NCBI RefSeq assembly: GCF_000184945.1
Contig: NZ_GL586311.1
Location: 138,493-202,492, forward strand
Length of the DNA stretch: 64,000 nt
Source: Segatella buccae ATCC 33574
Lineage (GTDB): Bacteria > Bacteroidota > Bacteroidia > Bacteroidales > Bacteroidaceae
Reading direction: 5' to 3'
Shown: in pieces, positions 1 through 8,728 of the stretch
How the letters are laid out: each line of letters begins with the position of its first letter
How positions within the stretch are numbered: position 1 is the stretch's first letter
Program-made: the position numbers and the translations under genes
The notes under the pieces: model-generated
What the model was told of the DNA's origin: nothing
The model's database searches: none
The model's input: only the letters and a program-made list of their open reading frames with translations

Positions 1-1
1 G

Positions 2-202
2 AATCAAAGTATCTGTAACGGACTGTTGCCCGTTCTCATCCCCATTATCACGTGGATAAGAGACCTGTTTCGGACACGTTTCCTCATGGACTATGTAGTG
101 GCTGGAGCTCTCTACGACGGCTTGACCAGCAACCAGAGAATCATTGTCAAACAGGGTGGTTCGACCGTGTCTGCACTATTGGCCAGTTTCGTGGCCGACT
201 AA
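2..202 (+). CDS. C-terminal fragment of an unidentified protein (cut by window edge)
   Basis: An open frame enters from the left edge and ends at a TAA, giving 66 residues. The visible part starts with a hydrophobic stretch (GLLPVLIPIITWI), followed by a charged segment and a short tail ending in SFVAD. A membrane association of the missing N-terminal part is possible, but no family is recognised from this fragment. A small stem-loop follows about 45 bases downstream. The frame is supported only by its lack of stops and ordinary codon use. Confidence 0.5.
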   Translation, partial: NQSICNGLLPVLIPIITWIRDLFRTRFLMDYVVAGALYDGLTSNQRIIVKQGGSTVSALLASFVAD

Positions 203-247
203 ACATGAACAATGGCCATTCGCCATAGTTTACTTGCAAGTTTTTTG

Positions 248-269
248 CAAGCTTTCTTATGAAAGCTTG
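248..269. terminator. Small stem-loop after the first gene
   Basis: A perfect 9-base stem (CAAGCTTTC / GAAAGCTTG) encloses a TTAT loop, 45 bases after the stop of the left-edge gene. There is no good T-run after it on the plus strand, although a T-run lies just before it, so it may be a weak terminator or only a chance palindrome. Confidence 0.3.
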
Positions 270-300
270 TTCAAAACAGTGTGAAAACATACAATATTAC

Positions 301-347
301 GTAAAAAAGAAAAGGGGCTTACAAGCGGATTTTCACTTGTAAGCCCC
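301..347 (-). terminator. Intrinsic terminator after tRNA-Ser
   Basis: A perfect 12-base stem (GGGGCTTACAAG at 314-325 with CTTGTAAGCCCC at 336-347) encloses a 10-base loop. Read on the minus strand it is followed by a T-rich tail, and it lies 10 bases past the 3' end of the tRNA. This is a typical rho-independent terminator for the tRNA transcript. Confidence 0.8.
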
Positions 348-356
348 GTGTTTATG

Positions 357-444
357 CGGAAAGAGGGGGATTCGAACCCCCGAAACGCTTTAGGCGTTTA
401 CACGCTTTCCAGGCGTGCCTCTTCAACCACTCGAGCACCTTTCC
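357..444 (-). tRNA. tRNA-Ser (anticodon GGA)
   Basis: Read on the minus strand, the 88-base sequence folds as a class II tRNA. The acceptor stem GGAAAGG pairs with TCTTTCC, the discriminator base is G, the D arm contains GAGTGGTTGAAG, and the anticodon arm CACGC-CTGGAAA-GCGTG presents GGA. A long variable arm follows (ACGCCTAAAGCGT), then a T arm with GGTTCGAATCC. The long variable arm and GGA anticodon identify a serine tRNA reading UCC and UCU codons. No CCA is encoded after the discriminator base. A strong terminator follows. Confidence 0.95.
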
Positions 445-527
445 AAAGAGCTAAAATGCGAAGCCTTTCGGTTTGCGAGTGCAAAAGTATCTAAAAATAA
501 GGAGAAACCGATATTTCGGAAATGTTT

Positions 528-1319
528 TTAAAATTCTTTAACCTTTGGAAATATACGGGCTGCATTCTCGTTGGTAATGCGGGCCACCTCCGCTTCGCTC
601 ATGCCATAAGCAGCAGCCAAGGTGCGGGCCACTTCTACAATGAAGGAACTCTCGTTGCGCTTGCCCCGATGGGGCACAGGGGCCATGTAGGGGCTGTCGG
701 TTTCGAGCACGATGCGCGAAAGGGGCACCACTGCCGGCAGGTCTTCCCGCAGATGACTACTCTTAAAAGTGGAGACACCGCCGATGCCAAGCACGAAACG
801 GGGAAGGCGGAGAAACTCAAGGGCCTCTTGCCGGTTGCCCGTGAAGCAATGGAACACACCACCGGGCAGGTCGTCGGCATACTTGCGGAGTATGTGCAAT
901 AACTCGTTTTGGGCCTTACGGCAGTGTATCATCAAGGGCAATCGAGTCTCCACCGACCACTTCACCTGTTCCTCAAAAGCCTCTAGCTGCTCTTGTTCAA
1001 ACTCCCGGCTCCAATAGAAGTCAAGTCCGCATTCGCCCACAGCGATGAACCGTCGCCCCTCAGGACCCATAAGGCGGGCTTTCATCGCAGCCAGCACCTC
1101 GCGGAAATCGGCTCTCACCTCCTCGGGTTGTAACCCTATCATAGGGTAAGCATAACCGGGATAGGCCTCACAAACGGCAAGCAAGGCTTCGACCGAAGGC
1201 AGATCGACAGCCGGAACAAACACCTTCTCCACCCCGGCCTCACGGGCCCGGGCCATCACTTCGGGAAGATCGGCATGGAAATCTTCCACGTCGAGATGGG
1301 CATGTGTATCTATCATCAT
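528..1319 (-). CDS. tatD: TatD family metal-dependent deoxyribonuclease
   Basis: This 263-residue protein is a TatD/YcfH-type hydrolase, a TIM-barrel enzyme with a binuclear metal site that acts as a 3'-5' exonuclease in DNA repair or turnover. Visible motifs are the N-terminal HAHLD (residues 6-10), GECGLDFYW with Glu96, IHCRKA with His132, FHCFTG with His157, and ETDSP with Asp208. One oddity is the IGLQPEE segment near residue 64, where most relatives have a His before the Pro. It is the last gene of a minus-strand run, starting 6 bases after the stop of the unknown gene before it, so co-transcription with that gene and the prenyltransferase is likely. Confidence 0.93.
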   Translation of the reverse strand: MMIDTHAHLDVEDFHADLPEVMARAREAGVEKVFVPAVDLPSVEALLAVCEAYPGYAYPMIGLQPEEVRADFREVLAAMKARLMGPEGRRFIAVGECGLDFYWSREFEQEQLEAFEEQVKWSVETRLPLMIHCRKAQNELLHILRKYADDLPGGVFHCFTGNRQEALEFLRLPRFVLGIGGVSTFKSSHLREDLPAVVPLSRIVLETDSPYMAPVPHRGKRNESSFIVEVARTLAAAYGMSEAEVARITNENAARIFPKVKEF

Positions 1320-1325
1320 TTTTGC

Positions 1326-2024
1326 TTAATAGTCATGGGGTTCATGGCGGCGGTAATAGTAGACCACGCCAAACTTGCGGCACGCGGCAAACCTGCGCTC
1401 AGGCGGTTCGCTCTCGTAATGCTTTTCTATCTGATTCCAAAGGTCAAGCAATATCTCGTCTACCTCCGGACGAATGGCCCGCAACACTTCAATGGATTTA
1501 GCCGTGCGACTCTGCAAGTTGCGCTGCTGTTCATTGATAGTGCGGAAGATGTCATAGTGGGTACTCACCATGCCGATGGTGGGATTGTAGATGGGGCGGC
1601 CTCCCTTTCGCACACGAGCCTTCTCGCCCTCTATCGCCTTCTGCCCCCAAGCTATCAGCCCGTCGGTCGTCTTGAAGTTGGGCAACGCCGTGGTGTCGGG
1701 TGGCAGCCCATAGAGTTCGAGTTGGGCCTTTCTGATTTCCCCCCGCTCCACCGCCATGAGGAGCACCTGCATGAAATGGCTCACATACATGGTGGCATTG
1801 CGCTGCAGGCGGTCTATCTTCTTGGCATTGCGAACCTGCGCATTGAGATTGATGCGATACTGTTCGGCCGCTGTGAGCAGTCGGTCATAGGCCGGCTGCG
1901 CCCGGTTGAGTGACTTCCAGTCGATGAAACGGTCACGCACGGTATAGACGTCGTTGTTATCGAGCAACGTCTTCAAGGCTTTCAGCCGTGCGGCATCGGT
2001 TTTAGGGAGTCTTCTGTAGGGCAT
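1326..2024 (-). CDS. Conserved Bacteroidota protein of unknown function
   Basis: This 232-residue soluble protein has no signal peptide, membrane segment or motif I can name. It is rich in Arg, Lys, Glu and Tyr and reads as mainly helical, with runs such as RLKALKTLLDN near the start and EVDEILLDLWNQIEKHYE near the end. Its start overlaps the stop of the polyprenyl synthetase gene at one base, and tatD follows 6 bases later, so the three genes are almost certainly one transcript. From memory a similar protein often sits beside these two genes in related genomes, but I cannot confirm that here. No function is proposed. Confidence 0.8.
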   Translation of the reverse strand: MPYRRLPKTDAARLKALKTLLDNNDVYTVRDRFIDWKSLNRAQPAYDRLLTAAEQYRINLNAQVRNAKKIDRLQRNATMYVSHFMQVLLMAVERGEIRKAQLELYGLPPDTTALPNFKTTDGLIAWGQKAIEGEKARVRKGGRPIYNPTIGMVSTHYDIFRTINEQQRNLQSRTAKSIEVLRAIRPEVDEILLDLWNQIEKHYESEPPERRFAACRKFGVVYYYRRHEPHDY

Positions 2025-2995
2025 CAGTACCGGCGTTTCATCATTCGTTGGGCATAGCGCATGAGTTCAGACTTGCGCTCGTCACTCACGCCCACCCGAT
2101 CGAGGTAGGTCTTACTTTCATTGAAATAACCGGCGATTTTCTGCTGTGCAAGCCGGTCAATCCCCATTTCGTCATAGAGTCCGGTGACAGCCTTCACCTT
2201 TTCATGACGATCGAAATCAGTGGCCCGAATCCACCTTTCGAGTTCGGCACGTTGGGCATTATCGGCCCGGTTGAAGGCATTAATGAGCATGTAGGTCTTC
2301 TTATTGGAAACGATGTCACCACCGATAGCCTTACCAAACACAGCCGGATCACCATAGACATCAAGATAGTCGTCCTGCAACTGGAAAGCCAACCCTATCT
2401 TCTCACCGAAGCGATAGAGATTGTCGGCATCGTCGGCAGGAGCATCGGCCAACAGGGCACCAATTTTCATGGCACAAGCCAACAGTACGCTCGTCTTGAG
2501 ACGAATCATCTCGATGTATTCTTCTTCGCGCACATCGTTGCGAGTTTCAAATTCCATATCCATCTGCTGCCCCTCTCCTATCTCCAGTGCCGTCTCGGTA
2601 AAGAGGCGCAACACTTCCGCCAAATGGCTGTCACACTCGGTCATGCGCTGATAGGCCAACACGAGCATGGAGTCGCCCGAGAGCACAGCCAAGTTGGCAT
2701 TCCACTTCTTGTGTACGGTGGGCTGCCCCCGGCGCACGTCGGCATTGTCCATAAGGTCGTCGTGGAGGAGTGTGTAGTTGTGGTAGGTCTCCAAGGCGCA
2801 AGCACTGGAGAGAATCTTTTCGGGGTCATCCTTAAAGAGGTTGTAGGCCAAAAGCATCAGCGTGGGGCGGATGCGTTTGCCCCCCATGGAGAGCACATAC
2901 TTGATGGGGGCATAGAGGGATGCAGGCTTGCGGTCGTAGGGCAAGCTGTCAAGATAGCGGTTTATCAACTGCAAGAGTTCATCAGCTGTTTTCAT
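2024..2995 (-). CDS. Polyprenyl (isoprenoid) diphosphate synthase, trans type
   Basis: This 323-residue protein is a trans-prenyltransferase that condenses isopentenyl diphosphate with allylic diphosphates. Both signature aspartate motifs are present: DDLMD (residues 79-83), followed by the VRRG typical of the first motif, and DDYLD (208-212) in GLAFQLQDDYLD. GGKRIRP near residue 40 forms the substrate-binding loop. In this lineage the likely products are the isoprenoid chain of menaquinone or a shorter farnesyl/geranyl precursor; chain length cannot be read with certainty. It follows tonB by 37 bases and overlaps the next gene. Confidence 0.9.
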   Translation of the reverse strand: MKTADELLQLINRYLDSLPYDRKPASLYAPIKYVLSMGGKRIRPTLMLLAYNLFKDDPEKILSSACALETYHNYTLLHDDLMDNADVRRGQPTVHKKWNANLAVLSGDSMLVLAYQRMTECDSHLAEVLRLFTETALEIGEGQQMDMEFETRNDVREEEYIEMIRLKTSVLLACAMKIGALLADAPADDADNLYRFGEKIGLAFQLQDDYLDVYGDPAVFGKAIGGDIVSNKKTYMLINAFNRADNAQRAELERWIRATDFDRHEKVKAVTGLYDEMGIDRLAQQKIAGYFNESKTYLDRVGVSDERKSELMRYAQRMMKRRY

Positions 2996-3032
2996 TTTGA
3001 GTTTTTCCTCCGTTTTGATTGTTACAGTAACA

Positions 3033-3737
3033 TTAAAGGTTGAACACCACCGGAATGGCCATCATCGTGCGGCAGGGTTTGTCGTTGTCCACACCGGGTT
3101 TCCACTTGGGCATCATGCGCATCACCCGGAGCACTTCACTGTCGAGCACAGGAGTGGTCGGATGCGGTATTCTGATGTCGGCAACAGAGCCGTCTTTGTT
3201 GACAATGAAAGTAACGACCACCTGTCCCTGTATCCGCTGACTCTGAGCCTGCGACGGATATTTAAGATTCTTGGTGAGCCATTTCATAAACTCCACCCAT
3301 CCGCCGGGAAATTCGGGCAACTGCTGCACGATGCGAAAATCCTTGGCCTTCTCGTCGTCGGCCGCCGTCTGGGGCAAAGCCTCCGTCACCTTGGCGGCAT
3401 CGACAGCTCCACCACCATCGCCCACGGGTTGTGTACCGGTATTGGGATTGAGCTTTTCGGGAGACGACACAGCGGCCTCCACAGGCTTGACACGGGCGGT
3501 GACGGCATGGGAGGCTGGGGCTGAGACAGCAGAAATCATGTCTTTCCGATCGTTGGGAACCACTTCCATATCCTGCACCAAGTCTTCAAACATCTCGGAA
3601 TCCATGTCCGAATCTGTCGGAGAAGAGGTGTATTCCAACCCCGCCAACAGCAACGAAAAAGCCAACACGAGCCCCAACAGCAACCGGGTGGATCGCTTGT
3701 TTTCCAAATCGGCCTGATATGATTTCTTCGTTTCCAA
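3033..3737 (-). CDS. tonB: TonB family energy-transducing protein
   Basis: This 234-residue protein has the TonB layout. There is a short cytoplasmic N-terminus, one membrane anchor (about residues 18-36, LLLGLVLAFSLLLAGL), a Ser/Pro/Val-rich periplasmic linker, and a C-terminal TonB domain (about 150-234). The C-terminal domain carries YPSQAQSQRIQGQV and a late PKWKPG, which fit the family pattern. It would couple the inner-membrane proton motive force to outer-membrane receptors such as the SusC proteins and the receptor at 38067. No exbB or exbD lies beside it, so it must use partners encoded elsewhere. It heads a minus-strand operon with a TAAATTTG box upstream. Confidence 0.9.
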   Translation of the reverse strand: METKKSYQADLENKRSTRLLLGLVLAFSLLLAGLEYTSSPTDSDMDSEMFEDLVQDMEVVPNDRKDMISAVSAPASHAVTARVKPVEAAVSSPEKLNPNTGTQPVGDGGGAVDAAKVTEALPQTAADDEKAKDFRIVQQLPEFPGGWVEFMKWLTKNLKYPSQAQSQRIQGQVVVTFIVNKDGSVADIRIPHPTTPVLDSEVLRVMRMMPKWKPGVDNDKPCRTMMAIPVVFNL

Positions 3738-3809
3738 GGGTATAATAAATCATCGGATTCCGCGTTATCAAGGCGACAGACGCCATAGGCAAATCCACGA
3801 ATATATGTG

Positions 3810-3817
3810 CAAATTTA
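3810..3817 (-). promoter_or_regulatory. -7 box (TAAATTTG) for the tonB operon
   Basis: Read on the minus strand, TAAATTTGCA matches the Bacteroidota -7 consensus TAnnTTTG. It lies 73 bases before the tonB start. No clear TTTG box is seen at the -33 distance. Confidence 0.5.
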
Positions 3818-3840
3818 CCTCTTATATTTGAAAAAAGCCG

Positions 3841-3848
3841 TATCTTTG
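3841..3848 (+). promoter_or_regulatory. -7 box (TATCTTTG) for porQ
   Basis: TATCTTTG matches the Bacteroidota -7 consensus exactly and lies 21 bases before the porQ start. The divergent tonB box is only about 25 bases away, so the two promoters share a compact region. Confidence 0.65.
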
Positions 3849-3869
3849 TGCAATAATTAGAATTTTTAA

Positions 3870-4817
3870 ATGAAAAAAGGTGTTTTTACCCTCCTGTTTA
3901 CTTTCGTCACAGCTTGGGCTTGGGCACAGGAAAGCCAGACGGAATATAATTTTCTCAGGCTTCCCGTGAGTGCCCATGCGGCTGCACTTGGAGGAGACAA
4001 CATCACCATCATAGAAGACGACGAGACATTCATCTTCAACAACCCCGCCCTGTTGTCGTCGGTAAGCGACAAAACGGTCAACCTCAACTACATGAACTAC
4101 ATGTCGGGGGCCAACATGGCTTCGGCATCGTTCAACCGGAACATCAAAGAAAAGGCTTCGGTGGCCTTCTCGGCACAATACATTGACTATGGCAAGATGA
4201 AGCAGGTGGATGAAAACAATGTGCAGACAGGGGAGTTTTCAGCCAAGGACTTGTCATTTGCAGGCTATTTTTCGTATATGCTGACCGACCGGTTGGCAGG
4301 TGGTATCAGTGCGAAATTCATCACTTCATACCTCGGAGACTACAATTCCATTGCCTTGGGCGTGGATCTCGGCCTCAACTACTACGACTCAGACCGGGAG
4401 TGGTCGGTATCGGCCGTGGCCAAAAACCTTGGCGGACAGCTCAAGGCCTACAACGAAGAATATGAGCGTATGCCCATCGACGTGCAGCTGGGTGTGAGCA
4501 AACGGTTGCTCCACACGCCTTTCAGGGTGTCGGCTACGCTCGTCGACCTCAACCATTGGGACTATAAATTTGTCAACCATGCCGTCGTCGGACTCGACAT
4601 AATCCTCAGTCCGAGCATCTGGGTGGGCGGCGGCTACAACTTCAGGCGGGCCGACGAGATGAACATCCAGACGAGTCAAGACGAGGGAAGCAGCCACGGG
4701 GCGGGCCTGAGCATAGGTGCCGGTCTCAATCTGGAACGCTTCAAGCTCAATCTGGCATACGGCAAATACCACGTGTCGAGCAGTTCCGTGGTTTTAAACC
4801 TTGCCTACACTTTATAA
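3870..4817 (+). CDS. porQ: Type IX secretion system protein PorQ
   Basis: This 315-residue protein has an N-terminal signal peptide (about residues 1-19, ending WAWAQ). The rest is made of alternating beta segments typical of the PorV/PorQ group of outer-membrane barrels. The motifs FLRLPVSAHAAALGG near the N-terminus and FNNPALLS near residue 55 are characteristic of PorQ. In Porphyromonas and Flavobacterium, PorQ takes part in export and surface attachment of T9SS cargo. It is followed by cmk at 38 bases. The gldH gene at 48272 and a candidate T9SS C-terminal domain at 61625 support a working system in this genome. Confidence 0.88.
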   Translation: MKKGVFTLLFTFVTAWAWAQESQTEYNFLRLPVSAHAAALGGDNITIIEDDETFIFNNPALLSSVSDKTVNLNYMNYMSGANMASASFNRNIKEKASVAFSAQYIDYGKMKQVDENNVQTGEFSAKDLSFAGYFSYMLTDRLAGGISAKFITSYLGDYNSIALGVDLGLNYYDSDREWSVSAVAKNLGGQLKAYNEEYERMPIDVQLGVSKRLLHTPFRVSATLVDLNHWDYKFVNHAVVGLDIILSPSIWVGGGYNFRRADEMNIQTSQDEGSSHGAGLSIGAGLNLERFKLNLAYGKYHVSSSSVVLNLAYTL

Positions 4818-4855
4818 GATATGACCAACATAAAAAGATAACTAACGATTAAGAA

Positions 4856-5545
4856 ATGAAGAAAATAACCATCGCCATAGACGGCTATTCATCATGCGGC
4901 AAGAGCACGATGGCCAAAGACCTTGCCCGGGAAATAGGATATGTGTATGTAGACACGGGAGCCATGTACCGCTCGGTGACGCTCTATGCCTTGCGCCACA
5001 ACCTCTTCAATGCCGACGGCAGTGTCCGCGAAGATGAATTGCGACAGGAAATGGGCAACATCCACATCACATTCAAATTGAATCCCGAGACCGGCCGCCC
5101 CGACACTTATCTCAACGGCGAACTCGTGGAGAACGACATCCGGTCGCTTGAAGTGTCCAACCACGTGAGCCCCATCGCTGCCATAGCTTTCGTGCGCCAT
5201 GCACTGGTGGCCCAACAACAGCAAATGGGGAAAGAAAAGGGCATTGTCATGGACGGCCGCGACATAGGGACGACCGTATTTCCCGATGCCGAACTGAAGG
5301 TCTTTGTCACCGCAAGTGCGCAGGTGCGAGCCCAACGACGCTTCGACGAACTACAGGCCAAGGGGATGCCGGCCGACTTTTCCGACATTCTCAAGAACGT
5401 GCAGGAACGTGATTACATAGACACCCATCGCGAAACGTCACCGCTGAAAAAGGCTGATGATGCCTTGGAACTGGACAACAGCCATCTGACCATCGCCGAG
5501 CAGAAAGCATGGTTGCTGGCACAATATGAGCGGACAGTGCGCTAA
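4856..5545 (+). CDS. cmk: (d)CMP kinase, cytidylate kinase
   Basis: This 229-residue protein phosphorylates CMP and dCMP in pyrimidine nucleotide metabolism. The P-loop GYSSCGKST is at residues 10-18, followed by the [12 protein letters not shown] segment of the NMP-binding region. Further on are [14 protein letters not shown] and the arginine-rich lid region around residues 160-195. Length and motifs match the bacterial Cmk family. It lies 38 bases after porQ and probably shares its transcript. The next gene, ispH, converges from the other side of a gap of about 1.1 kb. Confidence 0.95.
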   Translation: MKKITIAIDGYSSCGKSTMAKDLAREIGYVYVDTGAMYRSVTLYALRHNLFNADGSVREDELRQEMGNIHITFKLNPETGRPDTYLNGELVENDIRSLEVSNHVSPIAAIAFVRHALVAQQQQMGKEKGIVMDGRDIGTTVFPDAELKVFVTASAQVRAQRRFDELQAKGMPADFSDILKNVQERDYIDTHRETSPLKKADDALELDNSHLTIAEQKAWLLAQYERTVR

Positions 5546-6111
5546 TGGCCGGTGTTTCAAGACTCCGGTGAACAAGGCGGAGGCGCACTCCACGCATCCG
5601 AAAACGCCTCCAAACGCAAAACAAAAAGTGACAACAGACAGACTCGTTGAAGAAAAAGGCCGATTCGCTGAAAAAAGTTTCTGCAAATGGGGGAACAAAG
5701 TATCTTTGCAAATGTAAAAAGGAAGAAGCAGGACGAAGCCTGAACGAAACAAAAGGCCACTCCAAAACCACATCCCGATTCACCCACAAGCACGGATGAA
5801 ATATTCGGAGAGTCTGCTTCCACCCGCAACCGACACTGCGGTGAAGGTTCAAACAAGAGGATATTAAGTTTTTGTTTATGTTAATTTTGATGCGTATAGA
5901 CCTTGTTTATATGCTATTCGGAAAGGCAAAAGGGCTATATGCCGGGAGGTATGAAAAGCCCTGCGCCACCCAAACAAAACGACAGAGACAACAAACGCCC
6001 AAGATATTTGCAGAGAGATGAGCGACGAAGAAAACTTTTTGGTTTCATACGACAAAAAGGATACATGAGCAATAGATTATAAATTTTGAGTTAATTACTG
6101 TTTTTTGTTGA
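5546..6111 (+). other. Long intergenic stretch after cmk without a convincing gene
   Basis: A -7-like box TATCTTTGCA lies at about 5700-5709, so a transcript may start here. A 43-codon frame starting at 5890 and a 63-codon frame at 5526 have no recognisable protein features and are not called. No tRNA, tmRNA, RNase P or SRP RNA pattern was recognised. The region is AT-richer than the genes around it. It could hold an unrecognised small RNA. Confidence 0.35.
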
Positions 6112-6480
6112 GGGAGAGGCTTCGCGAGAAGGTTCTCCTTTTTTTGTTTGGCAGACTGCCCCTCCCGTCTGCGGTCGCCATTGCATCAAGCTCTACAACT
6201 GTCAAACTATTTGTTTGCTTTCGGCCTCTCTGCTTGCGATATTTGCAACCGACAACCAGCTCGGCGTAAATATGCGATTTTGGCGACATTTCCAAAACGT
6301 TGATAATCAGCCGTTTGAATTTTACTGACACATATTGGAGGTCGGAAACGGGCCTGAAAGGGCCCAAACGGGCTTGCAAAAGGGCCACAGTTGCAATGCA
6401 ACTGTGGCCCTTTCGGCATTCAAGTATGGCTCTTTCGCAAGTTCGAAAGACCCGAATGAGAAAATCAACGGACTTCCTCA
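6112..6480 (+). repeat. Divergent copy (A) of the dispersed promoter-hairpin repeat
   Basis: A hairpin GGAGAGGCTTC-GCGA-GAAGGTTCTCC (6113-6138) with a GNRA loop is followed by seven T, matching the leader hairpin of copies B-E in form. The stretch from about 6345 to 6475 shares AACGGGCTTGCAAAAGGGCC, TTCAAGTATGGCTCTTTCGC and CGAATGAGAAAATC with the other copies. The part between them (6153-6340) is unrelated. No exact -33/-7 promoter is seen in front, and the usual 3' end is missing, so this is a decayed or recombined copy. Confidence 0.55.
6379..6413. repeat. Perfect palindrome with 17-base arms
   Basis: The two arms are exact reverse complements around a single central base at 6396, running from AAAGGGCCACAGTTGCA to its mirror image. 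It lies inside repeat copy A, where other copies have a longer imperfect hairpin with a 15-20 base loop. It may act as a terminator or RNA structure on either strand. Confidence 0.7.
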
Positions 6481-6654
6481 GCGTTTTAAAACCGGTTTTC
6501 CGCTCTGGTTGAAGAAATTCCGTGAGTGCAATTTTGTTAATATTATTCACCACCATCCGACAACTTGCAGAGACTGTTTTTTAGAATGTGCGAATAATGC
6601 GTGGATTTATTTTCCCATCAAATGTCAACAGTCTCTCCGCCATGCCGGTCGGCA

Positions 6655-7593
6655 TCAGGCCTCCACATGACGGAGAATATAGTCCCGGCACTCTTCCATG
6701 AGCCACTTGGGAGTACTCGTGGCTCCGCAAATGCCTATGGTGCTGACACCTTCCAACCACCCCAAGTCGATCTCCTTGGCACTCTCTATCTGATAGCTGT
6801 TGGGATTGACACTCTTGCACTCGTTGTAAAGCACCTTGCCATTGCTGCTCTTGCGCCCGCTCACAAAGAGGATAAGATCGTGCTTCGAGGCGAAATTGGC
6901 GATGTTGGGCATACGGTTGGCCACCTGCCGGCAAATGGTGTCAAAACTCCTGAATGTTGCCGTGGGGGCAATGTGACGCTGTATATAGTCGATAATGCGG
7001 TGAAACTCGTCAAGGCTCTTGGTGGTCTGGGAATAGAGATAGATGTCACGTTCGAAGTCAAGTCGCTTCACATCGTCAAACTTCTCTATCACAATGGCAT
7101 GGCTGTTGGTTTGTCCCACCAGTCCCAGCACCTCTGCATGACCGTTTTTCCCGAATATGACAATCTGCGTTCCCTGCTTCGGTCGGGCCGGTGCAAGCAT
7201 GGCAGAAAGTGCCTCGGAGACCTCCCGGTGCAGCTCCTGCTGTTCGGGGGAGGAGTTCTCGTATTGCCGTTTGATGCGCCGCTGCAATGCCAATACCACC
7301 GGGCAGGTGGCATCGATAATCTCGATGTTGTTGCGACGGGCCAGCGCGTAGGTCTCCGGCGGTTCGCCATGAGCCCTGAGCAGCACTTTCACGTCATGCA
7401 ACTGTTTGAGGTCTTCGTGGTTGATGGTGACAAGTCCCTTGCTGTGCAGACGCTCCACCTCCATCCCGTTGTGCACAATGTCGCCCAAGCAATAAAGTGT
7501 CTTGCCTGCGGCCAATTCTTCTTCTGCCTTCTTGATGGCAGTGGTCACGCCAAAGCAGAAACCACTGCCACTGTCTATCTCTATCTGTATCAC
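6655..7593 (-). CDS. ispH: 4-hydroxy-3-methylbut-2-enyl diphosphate reductase
   Basis: This is the last enzyme of the MEP isoprenoid pathway, a [4Fe-4S] reductase that makes IPP and DMAPP. The three cluster cysteines are visible in GSGFCFGV (near residue 13), IIDATCPVV (about 100) and IGICGATSTPKW (near the C-terminus). RAHGEPPET supplies the conserved His/Glu region. I chose the GTG at 7593 because family members begin with this hydrophobic beta strand (IQIEIDSGSGF). An upstream ATG at 7638 would add 15 non-conserved residues and overlap the preceding gene by 26 bases. It follows the DUF1573 gene closely. Confidence 0.92.
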   Translation of the reverse strand: MIQIEIDSGSGFCFGVTTAIKKAEEELAAGKTLYCLGDIVHNGMEVERLHSKGLVTINHEDLKQLHDVKVLLRAHGEPPETYALARRNNIEIIDATCPVVLALQRRIKRQYENSSPEQQELHREVSEALSAMLAPARPKQGTQIVIFGKNGHAEVLGLVGQTNSHAIVIEKFDDVKRLDFERDIYLYSQTTKSLDEFHRIIDYIQRHIAPTATFRSFDTICRQVANRMPNIANFASKHDLILFVSGRKSSNGKVLYNECKSVNPNSYQIESAKEIDLGWLEGVSTIGICGATSTPKWLMEECRDYILRHVEA

Positions 7594-7612
7594 TACTGTC
7601 TGTCGTTTGATT

Positions 7613-8701
7613 CTACTGTGCCGACACATTGATGACAATCTTCGGATGTTCCGGATCGTTGGTAATCATCAGGATGCGGGGCTTGCTGCGTGCCTTCTTC
7701 AGTTCGCGGGCAATGGCCGTCACCTTTAGTTTAACCGTTTCGCCGGGGGCAATGCGTGTCTTGCCAAGCGACACCTGCAAGCCCATGGTAAACATCTGCA
7801 TGGAACGAATGTCGAGCTGTGAGCGACCCGTATTTTTGATTTCGATGCTTCCTTTCAACTTGGCTTTGCCGTTGAAACTGCCTAAATTCAAATTCTCCGT
7901 GGAAAGCGAGATGTGCGGAACCTTTGCCTTCTCCACCTCTGTGAGGCGATCGAAGTCGGGCAGCAAGACTGCCGACACGCTGATTTCCTTCTCCGGAGCC
8001 ACCCGGTCGCCGGGGAACATGCCCAGGTAGATGCTCGTCTGTGTCAGTCCGAAGTTGCGGATGAGGCGCGACTCGAGCGTAAGCGACACCACGGCATCGT
8101 GGTTGGGGGCCACCGTGGAGGGCGAAACATTGGCCTTCATGTAGGGCGGAAGGTGCATCACCTGGGGTTTCAGCGTCTCACCCGACACGTTCTTGATGTG
8201 TATCTTCTGCACCGGGCGGTCCCCACGGTTGACATCATCAAACTCCACATTGTTGTTGTCAACCCTCAAACTTGCTATCGTGTAAGGGTAATCGCCGGAG
8301 AAGTCGACCACTTCGCTAACCACAACACCCTTCATCGTGAGGACGAGAGGTTCTTGTTCGTTGCCGGCAAAGACGGCTATCTGTTTCTCGAAATGCCCCA
8401 ACTGCGATGCGTCGTAGGTGGCCCGCAGGCCTATTTTCGACTTCGGAGCAATAGAGGTGTTGGAATAAGTGGCCGTGGCGCAACCACAAGCGGTGCGGAC
8501 ACTGCGTATCGTGGCTGGCCGGTAATCGTCGTTGAACACCTCAAATTCGGCCGTGGCAGGCTGCCGATAGACCACCTGCCCCAAGTCTATCACCGCTTGG
8601 GATGTAGTCAACTGCTGTGCTGAAAGTCCGAAACATCCTGCCACCAGCAGGAATAAGAGCACACACGTTCTGTTCATCTTGCTATCTTGTTTTTTATTCA
8701 T
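7613..8701 (-). CDS. DUF1573 domain exported protein
   Basis: This 362-residue protein has a signal peptide (MNRTCVLLFLLVAGCFGLSAQ) and immunoglobulin-like beta segments. The motif VRTACGCATATYS near residue 70, preceded by FEVFNDDYRPATI, is the DUF1573 signature, and a second similar module begins near residue 250 (LNLGSFNGKAKLKGSIEIKN). Such proteins are common in Bacteroidota envelopes, but their role is not established. The start could be at 8701 or at the Met at 8677, which fits the signal peptide better. It lies 27 bases after the alpha-2-macroglobulin gene and before ispH, all in one direction. Confidence 0.87.
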   Translation of the reverse strand: MNKKQDSKMNRTCVLLFLLVAGCFGLSAQQLTTSQAVIDLGQVVYRQPATAEFEVFNDDYRPATIRSVRTACGCATATYSNTSIAPKSKIGLRATYDASQLGHFEKQIAVFAGNEQEPLVLTMKGVVVSEVVDFSGDYPYTIASLRVDNNNVEFDDVNRGDRPVQKIHIKNVSGETLKPQVMHLPPYMKANVSPSTVAPNHDAVVSLTLESRLIRNFGLTQTSIYLGMFPGDRVAPEKEISVSAVLLPDFDRLTEVEKAKVPHISLSTENLNLGSFNGKAKLKGSIEIKNTGRSQLDIRSMQMFTMGLQVSLGKTRIAPGETVKLKVTAIARELKKARSKPRILMITNDPEHPKIVINVSAQ

Positions 8702-8728
8702 TCTTCATCTGAAAGCCTTTTTTCCCTT

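Noticed and set aside
5890-6021. A 43-codon frame after cmk
   Set aside because: No recognised family, no clear ribosome-binding context and unusual composition; not enough to call a gene.
6335-6670. A 111-codon frame across repeat copy A
   Set aside because: It runs through a palindrome and non-conserved repeat sequence; other repeat copies do not keep the frame.
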